Assembly (NCBI GenBank): GCA_046297695.1
Contig: JBKBHF010000014.1
Span: forward strand, 1-64,000
Direction of reading: 5' to 3'
Length of the DNA: 64,000 nt
Origin: Permianibacter sp046297695
Lineage (GTDB): Bacteria; Pseudomonadota; Gammaproteobacteria; Enterobacterales; Permianibacteraceae
Below the pieces are notes generated by a model. That model had not been told where the DNA came from and did not search any database. It worked only from the letters and a program-made list of their open reading frames with translations. Shown in pieces: positions 16,984-25,013 of the stretch. The translations under genes were made by a program, and so were the position numbers. Numbering within the stretch: position 1 is the first letter of the stretch; every line of letters begins with the position of its first letter.

Positions 16984-18011
16984 CAGGGCCCCGCAATGAC
17001 GCGTGGCAGTTGCCCTGCCAGCGTCTGCCATACCCGTTCCGGCGCCACCGTCGCATAGCAGGCGGGCGTCACGGCGCTGGCCGCTTTGTAGTTGCAATCA
17101 CGGCGTAAACATGGCGCACAGGGAAACTGTGCGGCCAGATGCAGCTGGCCATCGCCATGGGTACTGGTCAGCGCCGGATTGGTGGCGCCATAGATCGACA
17201 CCGACGGCACGCCGAGTGCGGCCGCGAGGTGGCCCAGGCCGGTATCGACCGCGACCACGCCATGCACGGTGCGCAGACGCGCAGCCAGTTCCGACAGCGA
17301 ACTGCGCGGCAATACCTGAATGCCAGGGCCGGAACGGGCGATCCGTTCGGCACGGGCCTTTTCCAGATCACTGCCCCACGGCAGCCAGACCTGATAACCC
17401 TCGGCGACGGCGCGCGCGGCCAGCGCATTCCAGTACGGCTCGGGCCAGTGCTTGCTGGCCCAGGTCGTGCCGTGGAAAAAGAGCAGCGCCGGCTGGGCCG
17501 CCGGCTGGCGCTGACCGGCCAAGCCGTAATCGGCGGCGGTGTCCGGCACGGCATAACCAAGCGCCTTGGCGAACAGCTCGCGTTGCCGGCGCACGGCGTG
17601 CTGGTCGCGCGCGACAGGGTAGCGGTGCCGGTAGGTCAGCGCCGCCAGCCGCTCGCGTACCGAGCCAAAATCAAATCCGGCGACCGGGCCGTTCGCGAGC
17701 CAGGCCAGCGCGGCGCTCTTGGCCAGCCCCTGGGCGTCGATGATGAGGTCATAACGGCGCGTCCGCAGGGTCTGCCGGAACGCCTGCCAGAGCGGATCGC
17801 GCTTGAGTGCCAGCGGCTGCTTGCGCCAGCGTCGCACCGCCACCGGAATGACGGTATCGACCGCCGGATGCCAGCCCGGGATCTCGGCAAATGCCTGCTC
17901 GACCAGCCAGTCGGCGCGCAAACCCGGAATGGCCCGGGCCGCATCGGTGAGCGCCGGCAAGGCGTGGATGACGTCGCCGAGCGAGCTGGTTTTGACGACG
18001 AGAATGTGCAT
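16983..18011 (-). CDS. waaC: ADP-heptose:LPS heptosyltransferase I
   Basis: The 342-residue GT9 enzyme begins MHILVVKTSSLGDVIHALPAL, the WaaC start with its conserved Gly-Asp. FFHGTTWASKHWPEPYW and AVDTGLGHLAAALGVPSVSIYG supply the ADP-heptose site. WaaC adds the first heptose to Kdo. The internal ATG is chosen because four extra residues upstream do not match the family. It leads the five-gene leftward operon waaC-lpxL-waaG-GT2-CgeB and is divergent from hldE, which makes its donor sugar. Confidence 0.93.
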   Translation of the reverse strand: MHILVVKTSSLGDVIHALPALTDAARAIPGLRADWLVEQAFAEIPGWHPAVDTVIPVAVRRWRKQPLALKRDPLWQAFRQTLRTRRYDLIIDAQGLAKSAALAWLANGPVAGFDFGSVRERLAALTYRHRYPVARDQHAVRRQRELFAKALGYAVPDTAADYGLAGQRQPAAQPALLFFHGTTWASKHWPEPYWNALAARAVAEGYQVWLPWGSDLEKARAERIARSGPGIQVLPRSSLSELAARLRTVHGVVAVDTGLGHLAAALGVPSVSIYGATNPALTSTHGDGQLHLAAQFPCAPCLRRDCNYKAASAVTPACYATVAPERVWQTLAGQLPRVIAGP

Positions 18012-18041
18012 GCCGACAGTCACGGTCCGGGAAAGGCGGCC

Positions 18042-18087
18042 ATTCTAGCCGGTCGGAAGCCGGCCGGTCAGGTCGCCATGCTAGAAT
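18042..18087. promoter_or_regulatory. Divergent promoters between waaC and hldE
   Basis: Mirror-image -10 boxes are visible: TAGAAT on the + strand (18082-18087, with a TGn extension before it) facing hldE, and TAGAAT on the - strand (18047-18042) facing waaC, with a possible CTGACC -35 at 18 bases. They lie within a larger inverted repeat, gccattctagc and gctagaattgc. Confidence 0.5.
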
Positions 18088-18122
18088 TGCCGCCCTGTTT
18101 CCCGCGCCCACAATCCCTGCTC

Positions 18123-19553
18123 GTGAAGACCCAATTCCCGCAGTTTGACCGTGCCCGCGTGCTGGTCGTTGGCGATGTGATGCTCGACCGCTACTGGCAT
18201 GGCGGCACGTCGCGCATTTCCCCCGAAGCCCCGGTGCCGGTGGTCAGGGTCAACCAGAACGAAGAACGCCCCGGCGGCGCCGCCAACGTTGCGCTCAATA
18301 TCGCCAGCCTCGGCGGCGCAGCGACCCTGCTCGGTCTGACCGGCAACGACGAAGCCGCGGATGCACTGGAAAGCCGGCTCGCCGCCGCCAAGGTGCAGGC
18401 GCGTTTTGTTCGCATCGACGGTCTGCCGACCATTCTGAAGCTGCGCATTCTGTCGCGGCACCAGCAACTCATCCGGCTCGATTTCGAGGAAAGTTTTGGC
18501 GACAAAGGTCAGGACCAGTTGTTGAGCCAGTTCAGCGCCGCGCTGGACGGCATCGGCGCGGTGGTGTTGTCCGACTACGCCAAAGGCGCGCTGCAGCGGG
18601 TGCCAGAATTGATCGCGGCGGCGCGGGCGAAGAAAGTGCCGGTGCTGGTCGATCCAAAAGGCAAGGATTTCTCGATTTACCGCGGCGCCAGTTTGATTAC
18701 GCCGAACATGAGCGAATTCGAAACCATCGTCGGTCACTGCGCCAGCGAAAGCCAGATTGTCGAGCGCGGCCGCAACATGCTGCGCGAACTGCAGCTCGAT
18801 GCACTGCTGGTCACCCGCGGCGAACACGGCATGACCCTGCTGCGCGAACACGAACCGGAATTGCATCTGCCGGCGCAGGCGCGGGAAGTCTATGACGTCA
18901 CTGGTGCCGGTGACACCGTCATCGGCACACTCGCCGCCGCGCTCGCCGCTGGCGATGATCTGCCATCGTCGGTGGCGCTGGCCAATCTCGCCGCGTCGAT
19001 TGTCGTCGGCAAACTCGGCACCGCGACCGTGTCGGCGCCGGAGCTGCGCCGCGCGCTCAACCAGCAACACGATTCGCTGCGCGGCGTGATGACCGAAGAG
19101 CAGCTCTTGATCGCGGTGCAGGATGCCAAAGCCCACGGCGAGAAAGTGGTGTTCACCAACGGCTGCTTCGACATCCTGCATGCCGGCCATGTCACCTATC
19201 TGGAGCAGGCCCGCAAGCTTGGCGATCGCTTGATTGTCGGCGTCAACACCGACGAGTCGGTGCGCAAGCTGAAAGGCGATGGCCGCCCGGTCAACAGCGT
19301 CGATCGGCGCATGCATGTGCTGGCGGCGCTGGAAAGTGTCGATTGGGTGGTGCCGTTCGCTGAAGACACACCGGCGCGGCTGATCGACGCGGTGATCCCG
19401 GACATTCTGGTCAAGGGTGGCGATTACAAACCGGAAACCATCGTCGGTGCCGATACCGTGCTGAAGCACGGCGGCGAAGTGAAAGTGCTGACCTTTGTCG
19501 ATGGCGTCTCGACCACTGCCATCATCAACTCGATCAAGGCCGACCGTTCCTGA
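18123..19553 (+). CDS. hldE: Bifunctional heptose-7-phosphate kinase/heptose-1-phosphate adenylyltransferase
   Basis: The 476-residue protein has an N-terminal PfkB-type kinase (VVGDVMLDRYWHG, RPGGAANVALN, and YDVTGAGDTVIG with the catalytic Asp) and, from about residue 340, a nucleotidyltransferase domain (FTNGCFDILHAGH with the HxGH motif, then GVNTDESVR). It makes ADP-D-glycero-manno-heptose for the LPS core. The GTG start lines up with the E. coli N-terminus; an in-frame ATG 15 codons upstream overlaps the predicted -10 region and is less likely. Confidence 0.95.
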   Translation: MKTQFPQFDRARVLVVGDVMLDRYWHGGTSRISPEAPVPVVRVNQNEERPGGAANVALNIASLGGAATLLGLTGNDEAADALESRLAAAKVQARFVRIDGLPTILKLRILSRHQQLIRLDFEESFGDKGQDQLLSQFSAALDGIGAVVLSDYAKGALQRVPELIAAARAKKVPVLVDPKGKDFSIYRGASLITPNMSEFETIVGHCASESQIVERGRNMLRELQLDALLVTRGEHGMTLLREHEPELHLPAQAREVYDVTGAGDTVIGTLAAALAAGDDLPSSVALANLAASIVVGKLGTATVSAPELRRALNQQHDSLRGVMTEEQLLIAVQDAKAHGEKVVFTNGCFDILHAGHVTYLEQARKLGDRLIVGVNTDESVRKLKGDGRPVNSVDRRMHVLAALESVDWVVPFAEDTPARLIDAVIPDILVKGGDYKPETIVGADTVLKHGGEVKVLTFVDGVSTTAIINSIKADRS

Positions 19554-19590
19554 GCCCGGTTTTTTTGCGAATCATTTTTAGAGATTGAGC

Positions 19591-20544
19591 ATGAACAGCA
19601 AACTGATCATTGTCACCGGCGGTGCCGGCTTCATCGGCAGCAACCTCGTTCGCCATCTGAACCAGCGTGGCTACACGAACATTCTGGTGGTCGATGATCT
19701 GACCGACGGCCACAAGTTCAGCAATCTGGCCGGTCTGAAAATTGCCGATTACCTGGACAAGGACGCGTTTCTCGCCCGCATCCAGTGCAATGCCGATCTC
19801 GGTGAAATTCAGGCCGTGTTCCATCAGGGCGCTTGCTCGACCACCACCGAGTGGAACGGCAAGTACATGATGGACATCAACTACGAGTACTCGAAGCAGC
19901 TGCTGCACTGGTGTCAGGAACACAAGATCCCGCTGGTCTATGCTTCGAGCGCCGCTGTTTATGGCGGCAGCGAGAAGTTTGTCGAGCAGTTCGAGCACGA
20001 GAAACCGCTGAACGTTTATGGCTACTCGAAGTACCTGTTCGATCAGTATGTGCGCCAGGTATTGCCGACTGCCACCGCACCGATCGTCGGCCTGCGCTAT
20101 TTCAATGTCTACGGCCCGAACGAACAGCACAAGGGCGGCATGGCTTCGGTGGCGTTTCACCTGAACAAACAGCTGAAAACCGGCGATGTTTGCAAACTGT
20201 TTGAAGGCAGCCACGGTTATGGCAACGGCGGTCAGCTGCGCGATTTCATCCATGTCGATGATGTCTGCAAGGTCAACCTGTTCTTCTTCGACAATCCAAG
20301 CAAGAGCGGCATTTTCAACTGCGGCAGCGGCCGCGCCCAGCCGTTCAACGATGTCGCCAACGCAGTGATTGCCTGGCATGGTCGCGGCAAACTGGAATAC
20401 ATCCCGTTCCCGCCCGGTTTGAAAGAAGCGTATCAGGCCCACACCGAAGCCGATTTGAGCCAGCTGCGCGCGGCCGGTTACACGGACGCATTTCTGGATG
20501 TCGCCACCGGGGTCAAACAGTATCTGGATGTGCTGAATCGCTGA
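19591..20544 (+). CDS. hldD: ADP-L-glycero-D-manno-heptose 6-epimerase
   Basis: The 317-residue extended SDR enzyme has GGAGFIGSN for NADP binding, HQGACSTTTEWNGKYM, YASSAAVYGG with the catalytic serine, and YGYSKYLFDQY with the Tyr-x3-Lys pair. It converts the D,D form of ADP-heptose to the L,D form used by WaaC and WaaF. It follows hldE by 37 bases and ends at a strong terminator, so hldE-hldD form a two-gene unit for donor synthesis. Confidence 0.95.
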   Translation: MNSKLIIVTGGAGFIGSNLVRHLNQRGYTNILVVDDLTDGHKFSNLAGLKIADYLDKDAFLARIQCNADLGEIQAVFHQGACSTTTEWNGKYMMDINYEYSKQLLHWCQEHKIPLVYASSAAVYGGSEKFVEQFEHEKPLNVYGYSKYLFDQYVRQVLPTATAPIVGLRYFNVYGPNEQHKGGMASVAFHLNKQLKTGDVCKLFEGSHGYGNGGQLRDFIHVDDVCKVNLFFFDNPSKSGIFNCGSGRAQPFNDVANAVIAWHGRGKLEYIPFPPGLKEAYQAHTEADLSQLRAAGYTDAFLDVATGVKQYLDVLNR

Positions 20545-20557
20545 GTTTTTCTGCCAA

Positions 20558-20587
20558 CAACAAGGGCGCCATACGGCGCCCTTGTTG
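20558..20587. terminator. Terminator between hldD and marC
   Basis: A perfect 13-base stem, CAACAAGGGCGCC, with a four-base loop lies in the 54-base gap between converging genes. The U-tract is weak (cttgttgcttt), so efficiency is uncertain. Confidence 0.6.
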
Positions 20588-20598
20588 CTTTCTGCGGC

Positions 20599-21204
20599 TC
20601 AGGGTCTCGGGTGATAGCCGAAATCGGCGGCAAACTCCAGCACACCATTGAGCAGCATCTGTACCGCAATCATGATCAGTAACATGCCCATCAGCCGTTC
20701 CATTGCCGCCAGACCGCGATCACCGAGAATCTTGTAGAACTTGGTCGAGAAAATCAGGATCAACGCCGTCGCCAGCCAGGCGATCAACATCGCCAGCGAC
20801 GACTCGATCAGATGGCCTTGCTGCTGCGAAAACAGAATCAACGTCGCCAACGTCGACGGCCCGGCGACGAACGGAATCGCCAGCGGCACGATAAACGGCT
20901 CGCCGCCCGGCATCTCGCCCATCACGCCGCCTTCCTGCGGAAACACCATTCTGAGCGCAATCAAGAACAGTACGATGCCGCCGGCAATGCTGATCGTCTC
21001 CGGCTTGAGACCAAGAAAGCCCAGCACCGTGGGGCCGAAGAACAGGAAAATCGCCATGATCAGCAGCGCGATCAGCATTTCGCGCACGATCACCTTGCGC
21101 CGACGCTTAGGCTCCATGTCTTTCAGCAAAGCCAGAAACATCGGCACATTGCCGAGCGGATCCATGACCAGAAACAGGGTCACGGTGGCGGAAATCAAAT
21201 CCAT
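20599..21204 (-). CDS. MarC family integral membrane protein (YhgN-like)
   Basis: The 201-residue protein has six hydrophobic segments and the family blocks LFLVMDPLGNVPMF near the start, KPETISIAGGIVLFLIALRM in the centre, and PLAIPFVAGPSTLA. The MarC/UPF0056 family is abundant in bacteria; despite the name a role in multiple antibiotic resistance has not held up, and function is unknown. The ATG with a GAG site eight bases upstream is preferred over the TTG two codons earlier. Convergent with hldD. Confidence 0.9.
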   Translation of the reverse strand: MDLISATVTLFLVMDPLGNVPMFLALLKDMEPKRRRKVIVREMLIALLIMAIFLFFGPTVLGFLGLKPETISIAGGIVLFLIALRMVFPQEGGVMGEMPGGEPFIVPLAIPFVAGPSTLATLILFSQQQGHLIESSLAMLIAWLATALILIFSTKFYKILGDRGLAAMERLMGMLLIMIAVQMLLNGVLEFAADFGYHPRP

Positions 21205-21261
21205 CGACAATCTCGTAACAAAATGCGGATGTCGAGATTGTAGAAGGCAAGCTCACCGTTG

Positions 21262-21918
21262 TCAGGGGGTTGGCGTAAGCCGCGGCGCGAAACGCTGATG
21301 CAGCCAGTAATCCACGCTGACATAGCGGCCACCGCCGCTGAACAGCAGCATGAGCAGCATCAGGAAATAGGTGGCGGCGAACTCGATGCCATTGTTCAGC
21401 ACGACGAAATTACCGGCTTCGGTCAGCCAATCGTAATTGCCGTGCTCCTGCAGCAGATCGCGGGCGCGGGCGAGCTTTTCCTGGGCGGCCATCGTGCGTT
21501 CGCTGGCCCAGAAACCGTCACCACTGGCGATGGCAAGCCAGCCGTTCTGCCAGTGCACGGTGATCATCGCGACCAGCATCGTGATCATCAGCGGTAGGCT
21601 GATCCAGCGCACACCCAGCCCCAACAGCAGCAGAATTGCGCCGAAAAACTCGGTATACGCGGCGAGTGCGGCCAGCAATGCCGGAAACGGCAGGCCGAGG
21701 CCCCAGTCCGGATTGCCAAACCATTCGACCACGGACGGGTTGACGCCGAGTCGGCCGAGACCCTCACCGGTTGCCCAGTTCAGCTTGTGGGTGCCGGCAT
21801 CCCAAAACACCGGAAAAAGATAAAGCCGCAGCAACAGCGGCGGTAGACCGTCGAGCGGCAGCAGGGTGCGCGCAAACAGGCGCGAGTGGAAACGGGCAAG
21901 CGTAGGCAGCAATGGCAT
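21262..21918 (-). CDS. DoxX family membrane protein
   Basis: The 218-residue protein has about four transmembrane helices. LLLRLYLFPVFWDAGTHKLNWA near residue 30 and AALAAYTEFFGAILLLLGL around residue 90 are DoxX-type. A polar loop of about 50 residues (WLAIASGDGFWASERTMAAQEKL) separates helices three and four. DoxX relatives are linked to quinone or thiosulfate oxidation and oxidative stress, but the substrate here is unknown. It is followed leftward by marC after 57 bases. Confidence 0.85.
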   Translation of the reverse strand: MPLLPTLARFHSRLFARTLLPLDGLPPLLLRLYLFPVFWDAGTHKLNWATGEGLGRLGVNPSVVEWFGNPDWGLGLPFPALLAALAAYTEFFGAILLLLGLGVRWISLPLMITMLVAMITVHWQNGWLAIASGDGFWASERTMAAQEKLARARDLLQEHGNYDWLTEAGNFVVLNNGIEFAATYFLMLLMLLFSGGGRYVSVDYWLHQRFAPRLTPTP

Positions 21919-21989
21919 CGGGCAGATCTCGGCAATCTCAAGACGTGATGATTGGAAACCGCCGCTTCGCTCGCGTTACACCCAGGCAG

Positions 21990-22017
21990 AAAAAAGGCCC
22001 GCGCTTGCAGGCCTTTT
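21990..22017 (-). terminator. Terminator of bamE
   Basis: Read on the - strand, GGCCTGC pairs with GCGGGCC (one G-T pair) around a four-base loop and is followed by six T. It lies 30 bases after the bamE stop codon. Confidence 0.8.
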
Positions 22018-22046
22018 GCAGAGGAAAGTGGAGTATCCGGTGCCGG

Positions 22047-22415
22047 TTACTGCGCCGACGCCAATCCTTCCGGCACGGTGAAATCACCGCTGACACTGGC
22101 CAGCGCGTCACCATTGAACACCACGGTCAGGCGTTTGGCGCTGGTTTCGCCATTGCCGCTGCGGGTGGTCAGCATGTACTCCCAACGGCCGGTTTCAAAA
22201 CTGGACTTGGCGAGCGGCTCGCCCAGCACAAAGACAACCTGCTCGCGCGTCATGCCCGGTTTGAGCTTGTCGACATCCTTCTGCTCGATGATGTTGCCCT
22301 GCTGCACCGGCAGCTTGTAGGTCATCCAGTCCACCACGGCACAGCCCGGCAGGGACACGGTGAGGACAAGGGCGGAGGCAAGCAACAGCGATCGACTCTT
22401 CAATGGAAAGCTCAT
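22047..22415 (-). CDS. bamE: Outer membrane assembly lipoprotein BamE (SmpA/OmlA)
   Basis: The 122-residue protein has a lipoprotein signal with the lipobox LPGC at residue 25. The mature domain reads YKLPVQQGNIIEQKDVDKLK, then PGMTREQVVFVLGEPL and WEYMLTTRSGN, the conserved BamE core. BamE is an outer-membrane lipoprotein of the BAM complex that helps BamD and BamA fold beta-barrel proteins. It is divergent from fur, an arrangement conserved in many gammaproteobacteria. Confidence 0.95.
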   Translation of the reverse strand: MSFPLKSRSLLLASALVLTVSLPGCAVVDWMTYKLPVQQGNIIEQKDVDKLKPGMTREQVVFVLGEPLAKSSFETGRWEYMLTTRSGNGETSAKRLTVVFNGDALASVSGDFTVPEGLASAQ

Positions 22416-22419
22416 GACG

Positions 22420-22425
22420 TATACT
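22420..22425 (+). promoter_or_regulatory. Possible -10 box for fur
   Basis: TATACT matches the -10 consensus at five of six positions, and a TCTTCA at 17 bases is a weak -35. A transcript from here would carry a leader of about 160 bases before the GTG start. No obvious Fur box is seen in this gap. Confidence 0.35.
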
Positions 22426-22591
22426 GGCGCACTAGTTCATAGCACCCTTGCGGGCGGGAAGCCGGGCGATTCTACTTGAAGCCCGGCACGGGCAACAGCT
22501 CAGAAAGACCCGCCCCGATCGCCGAGGTTCCCTGGAACCCGGCTCCACCCACTGGCGCCTGTGCGGTGCCCGCTGTCTGGAGAAGCCTCAC

Positions 22592-23008
22592 GTGGACAAC
22601 CAACAACTCAAAAAGGCCGGCCTCAAGGTCACCCTGCCACGGATGAAAATCCTGCAAATCCTGGAAACCACCGGCAGCCGCCACATGAGCGCCGAAGACG
22701 TCTACAAGACACTATTGGAGCAGGGTGACGACGTCGGCCTTGCCACCGTCTACCGGGTACTGACCCAGTTCGAACAAGCCGGTCTCGTGCTGCGCCACCA
22801 TTTTGAAGGCGGCCACTCGGTGTTCGAACTGCACAGCGGCGACCACCACGACCACCTGGTCTGCCTGCAATGCGGCAAAGTGGTCGAGTTCATTGATGAA
22901 GTGATCGAGCAACGGCAGAAAGCCATTGCCGAGAAATACAAGATGGAGCTGACTGATCACTCGCTGTATCTGTATGGCCTCTGCGAAGGCTGCCAGAAAA
23001 AGCGCTGA
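22592..23008 (+). CDS. fur: Ferric uptake regulator
   Basis: The 138-residue protein starts at a GTG with GGAGAAG eight bases upstream. The N-terminal winged helix holds RHMSAEDVYK and VGLATVYRVLTQFE, the DNA-recognition segment. HHFEGGHSVFE and GDHHDHLVCLQCGKVVEF carry metal-binding histidines and Cys91/Cys94, and the tail has a second pair, Cys131 and Cys134 (CEGC), for structural zinc. Fur represses iron-uptake genes when bound to ferrous iron. It is divergent from bamE and followed by a strong terminator. Confidence 0.96.
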   Translation: MDNQQLKKAGLKVTLPRMKILQILETTGSRHMSAEDVYKTLLEQGDDVGLATVYRVLTQFEQAGLVLRHHFEGGHSVFELHSGDHHDHLVCLQCGKVVEFIDEVIEQRQKAIAEKYKMELTDHSLYLYGLCEGCQKKR

Positions 23009-23020
23009 GCGCGACCAGAG

Positions 23021-23057
23021 CAAACAAAAACGGAGCCGATGGCTCCGTTTTTGTTTG
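23021..23057. terminator. Terminator of fur
   Basis: Two 17-base perfect arms around a three-base loop, with a CGGAGCC/GGCTCCG core flanked by A-rich and T-rich runs, allow termination from both sides. It could also stop recN transcripts. Confidence 0.9.
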
Positions 23058-23202
23058 GTATGAAGCAAAATCATTCAGCTACATTCGGCGAACTTGTTAA
23101 ACCGCGCGTTCACCATCAACCACGCGGCCAACTGTTTCGCCGTGGTACCCGCGCTAACCACGCCAACCGAAGTGACTTCGGTATGCGCAGTGTGATGCCT
23201 CC

Positions 23203-24879
23203 TCAGTCGGCTTGGGCAACGGACAGCATTTCCTTGGCATGTTTCCGGGTGGTATCTGTGATGGTGGTGCCGCCGACCATGCGGGCGATTTCTTCGATGC
23301 GATCTTTGGCGCTGAGCGTGACCACTTCGGTGCTGGTGGATTTGCCATCGCTGGTCTTTTGCACGCGGTAGTGGTGATGGCCGAGCGCGGCCACTTGCGG
23401 CTGGTGGGTGACGCAGAGCACCTGCGCTTTGTCGCCAAGCTGACGCAGCAAGCGACCGACGATTTCGGCGGTGGCACCGCCGATGCCGACATCGACTTCA
23501 TCGAAGATCATGCAGGACAGCTGGCTGTTCTGCGAGATCAGCACCTGTATCGCCAGACTGATCCGCGACAGTTCACCGCCGGACGCCACTTTGCCAAGCG
23601 GGCGCGGCGGTTGGCCGGCGTTGGCGCTGACCAGGAATTCGATTTTGTCGCGGCCATCGACGGCCCAGTCGCTTTCTTGCCGGGCGAGCAGGCTGACTTC
23701 GAACTTGCCGCCTTTCATGTTCAGCTGTTCCAGCGTGGCGCTGATCGCCTTGGCCATTTTCTGCGCGGCTTTCTGCCGGCCGGCGCTGAGTTTTTCTGCC
23801 ACAGCGATGTAGGTGTCGCGCGCTTTGGTGATGGCGACTTCCATCTGGTCGAGTCGCTCGCTGGAATGGGTCAGCGTGTCGAGCTCCTGTTGCAGGCGCG
23901 TGTACAGCGCCGGCAACTCAGTCATGTCGCAACGGTGTTTGCGCGCCAGCTGATGCAGCGCGGTCAGCTGGGCATCGAGCTCCTGATACTGCTGCTCGTC
24001 GATCTCGATGTGCTCGCCGTAGCGGCGGACATCGGCGCTGAGATCACGTAGCTGGCTCAGCAGATCGAGCAGGCTGTCGTGCGTCGCTTGCTGGCTGCTG
24101 TCGATGTGGGCAATACGCTGCAGTTTTTCCAGCGCGGACTCCAGCCTATCCGCAGCAGCTTCGCTGTCTTCGCCTTCGAGCAAGTCAGCGGCCTGCAGCG
24201 CCAGCTGCGCCATTTCACTGGCGTGGGCGGCGCGCTTGTGTTGCTGCTCCAGATCGTTGATATCGAGTGCATCAACCCGCGCGGCGGCGAGTTCCTGGGT
24301 CTGGAATTGCAGCAGATCGAGCCGGGCACCGCGATCAGCGGCGGCCGTTTTCAGTTGCTGGTATTCGTCACGCAGGCGTTGCCAGTGCTGCCAGGCCTCG
24401 CGCACCGCTTTGCGCTCAGTATCGAGCCCGGCGAATTCATCGAGCATGTCGCGTTGGGCGCTGGCGTGCAGCAGCCGCTGGTGTTCGTGCTGGCCGTGGA
24501 TCTCGACCAGAAAACCGCCGAGCTCGCGCAGCATGGCGAGCGTGACCGGGGTGCCGTTGATGAACGCGCGCGAGCGGCCGTCTTTGCCAATGACCCGGCG
24601 CAGCAGCACTTCGCCATCGTGTTCCATGGCCTGCTCGCCGAGCCAGGCCAGCGCACTGCGATTGCCGGCCAGCGCGAACCCGGCCAGCACTTCGGCCTGT
24701 TCGGCGCCGTGGCGTACCACGGTGCTGTCGGCGCGGTCGCCGAGCACGATGCCGAGCGCGTCGATCAGAATGGATTTGCCGGCGCCGGTTTCGCCGGTCA
24801 GCACGGTCATGCCTTCGGCCCATTCCAGTTGCAGCCGGGTCACGATGGCGAAGTCACGCAGGGCGAGTGTGGTCAGCAT
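23203..24879 (-). CDS. recN: DNA repair protein RecN
   Basis: The 558-residue SMC-like ATPase has Walker A GETGAGKS at residues 29-36, a long coiled-coil centre (about residues 160-360), the signature LGKVASGGELSRISLA, and Walker B CMIFDEVDVGIGG. RecN acts in recombinational repair of double-strand breaks. The start fits the E. coli protein exactly. No canonical CTGT-N8-ACAG LexA site is visible upstream, and the start codon lies 12 bases after a terminator-like hairpin, so the usual SOS promoter arrangement is not evident. Confidence 0.96.
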   Translation of the reverse strand: MLTTLALRDFAIVTRLQLEWAEGMTVLTGETGAGKSILIDALGIVLGDRADSTVVRHGAEQAEVLAGFALAGNRSALAWLGEQAMEHDGEVLLRRVIGKDGRSRAFINGTPVTLAMLRELGGFLVEIHGQHEHQRLLHASAQRDMLDEFAGLDTERKAVREAWQHWQRLRDEYQQLKTAAADRGARLDLLQFQTQELAAARVDALDINDLEQQHKRAAHASEMAQLALQAADLLEGEDSEAAADRLESALEKLQRIAHIDSSQQATHDSLLDLLSQLRDLSADVRRYGEHIEIDEQQYQELDAQLTALHQLARKHRCDMTELPALYTRLQQELDTLTHSSERLDQMEVAITKARDTYIAVAEKLSAGRQKAAQKMAKAISATLEQLNMKGGKFEVSLLARQESDWAVDGRDKIEFLVSANAGQPPRPLGKVASGGELSRISLAIQVLISQNSQLSCMIFDEVDVGIGGATAEIVGRLLRQLGDKAQVLCVTHQPQVAALGHHHYRVQKTSDGKSTSTEVVTLSAKDRIEEIARMVGGTTITDTTRKHAKEMLSVAQAD

Positions 24880-24891
24880 GGATGCGGGATC

Positions 24892-24916
24892 AAAAACGGC
24901 TCCGATAAGGAGCCGT
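24892..24916 (-). terminator. Terminator-like hairpin directly upstream of recN
   Basis: On the - strand ACGGCTCC, five loop bases and GGAGCCGT are followed by at least four T. The T-run ends 12 bases before the recN ATG. It may end the transcript of the upstream acyltransferase gene, or act as a leader attenuator of recN. Confidence 0.65.
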
Positions 24917-25013
24917 CAGTGTAAGGAAGCCGTGCGGTTCTGATAAGGGGCGCGATGATCGTGTCAGCCGCCTTCCTTGGCGGTCCGACAACCTGGTGAC
25001 CACCCGCCTTGCC

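Noticed and set aside
17003..18122. Long rightward open frame running into hldE
   Set aside because: It is the complement of waaC; the hldE protein begins at the GTG at 18123, where similarity to known HldE starts.
23166..23182. ACCGAAG-TGA-CTTCGGT hairpin as recN terminator
   Set aside because: Short stem without T-run; the fur terminator beyond it can serve both directions.
24917..25013. LexA box before recN
   Set aside because: No CTGT-N8-ACAG or close variant was found by eye in the gap.
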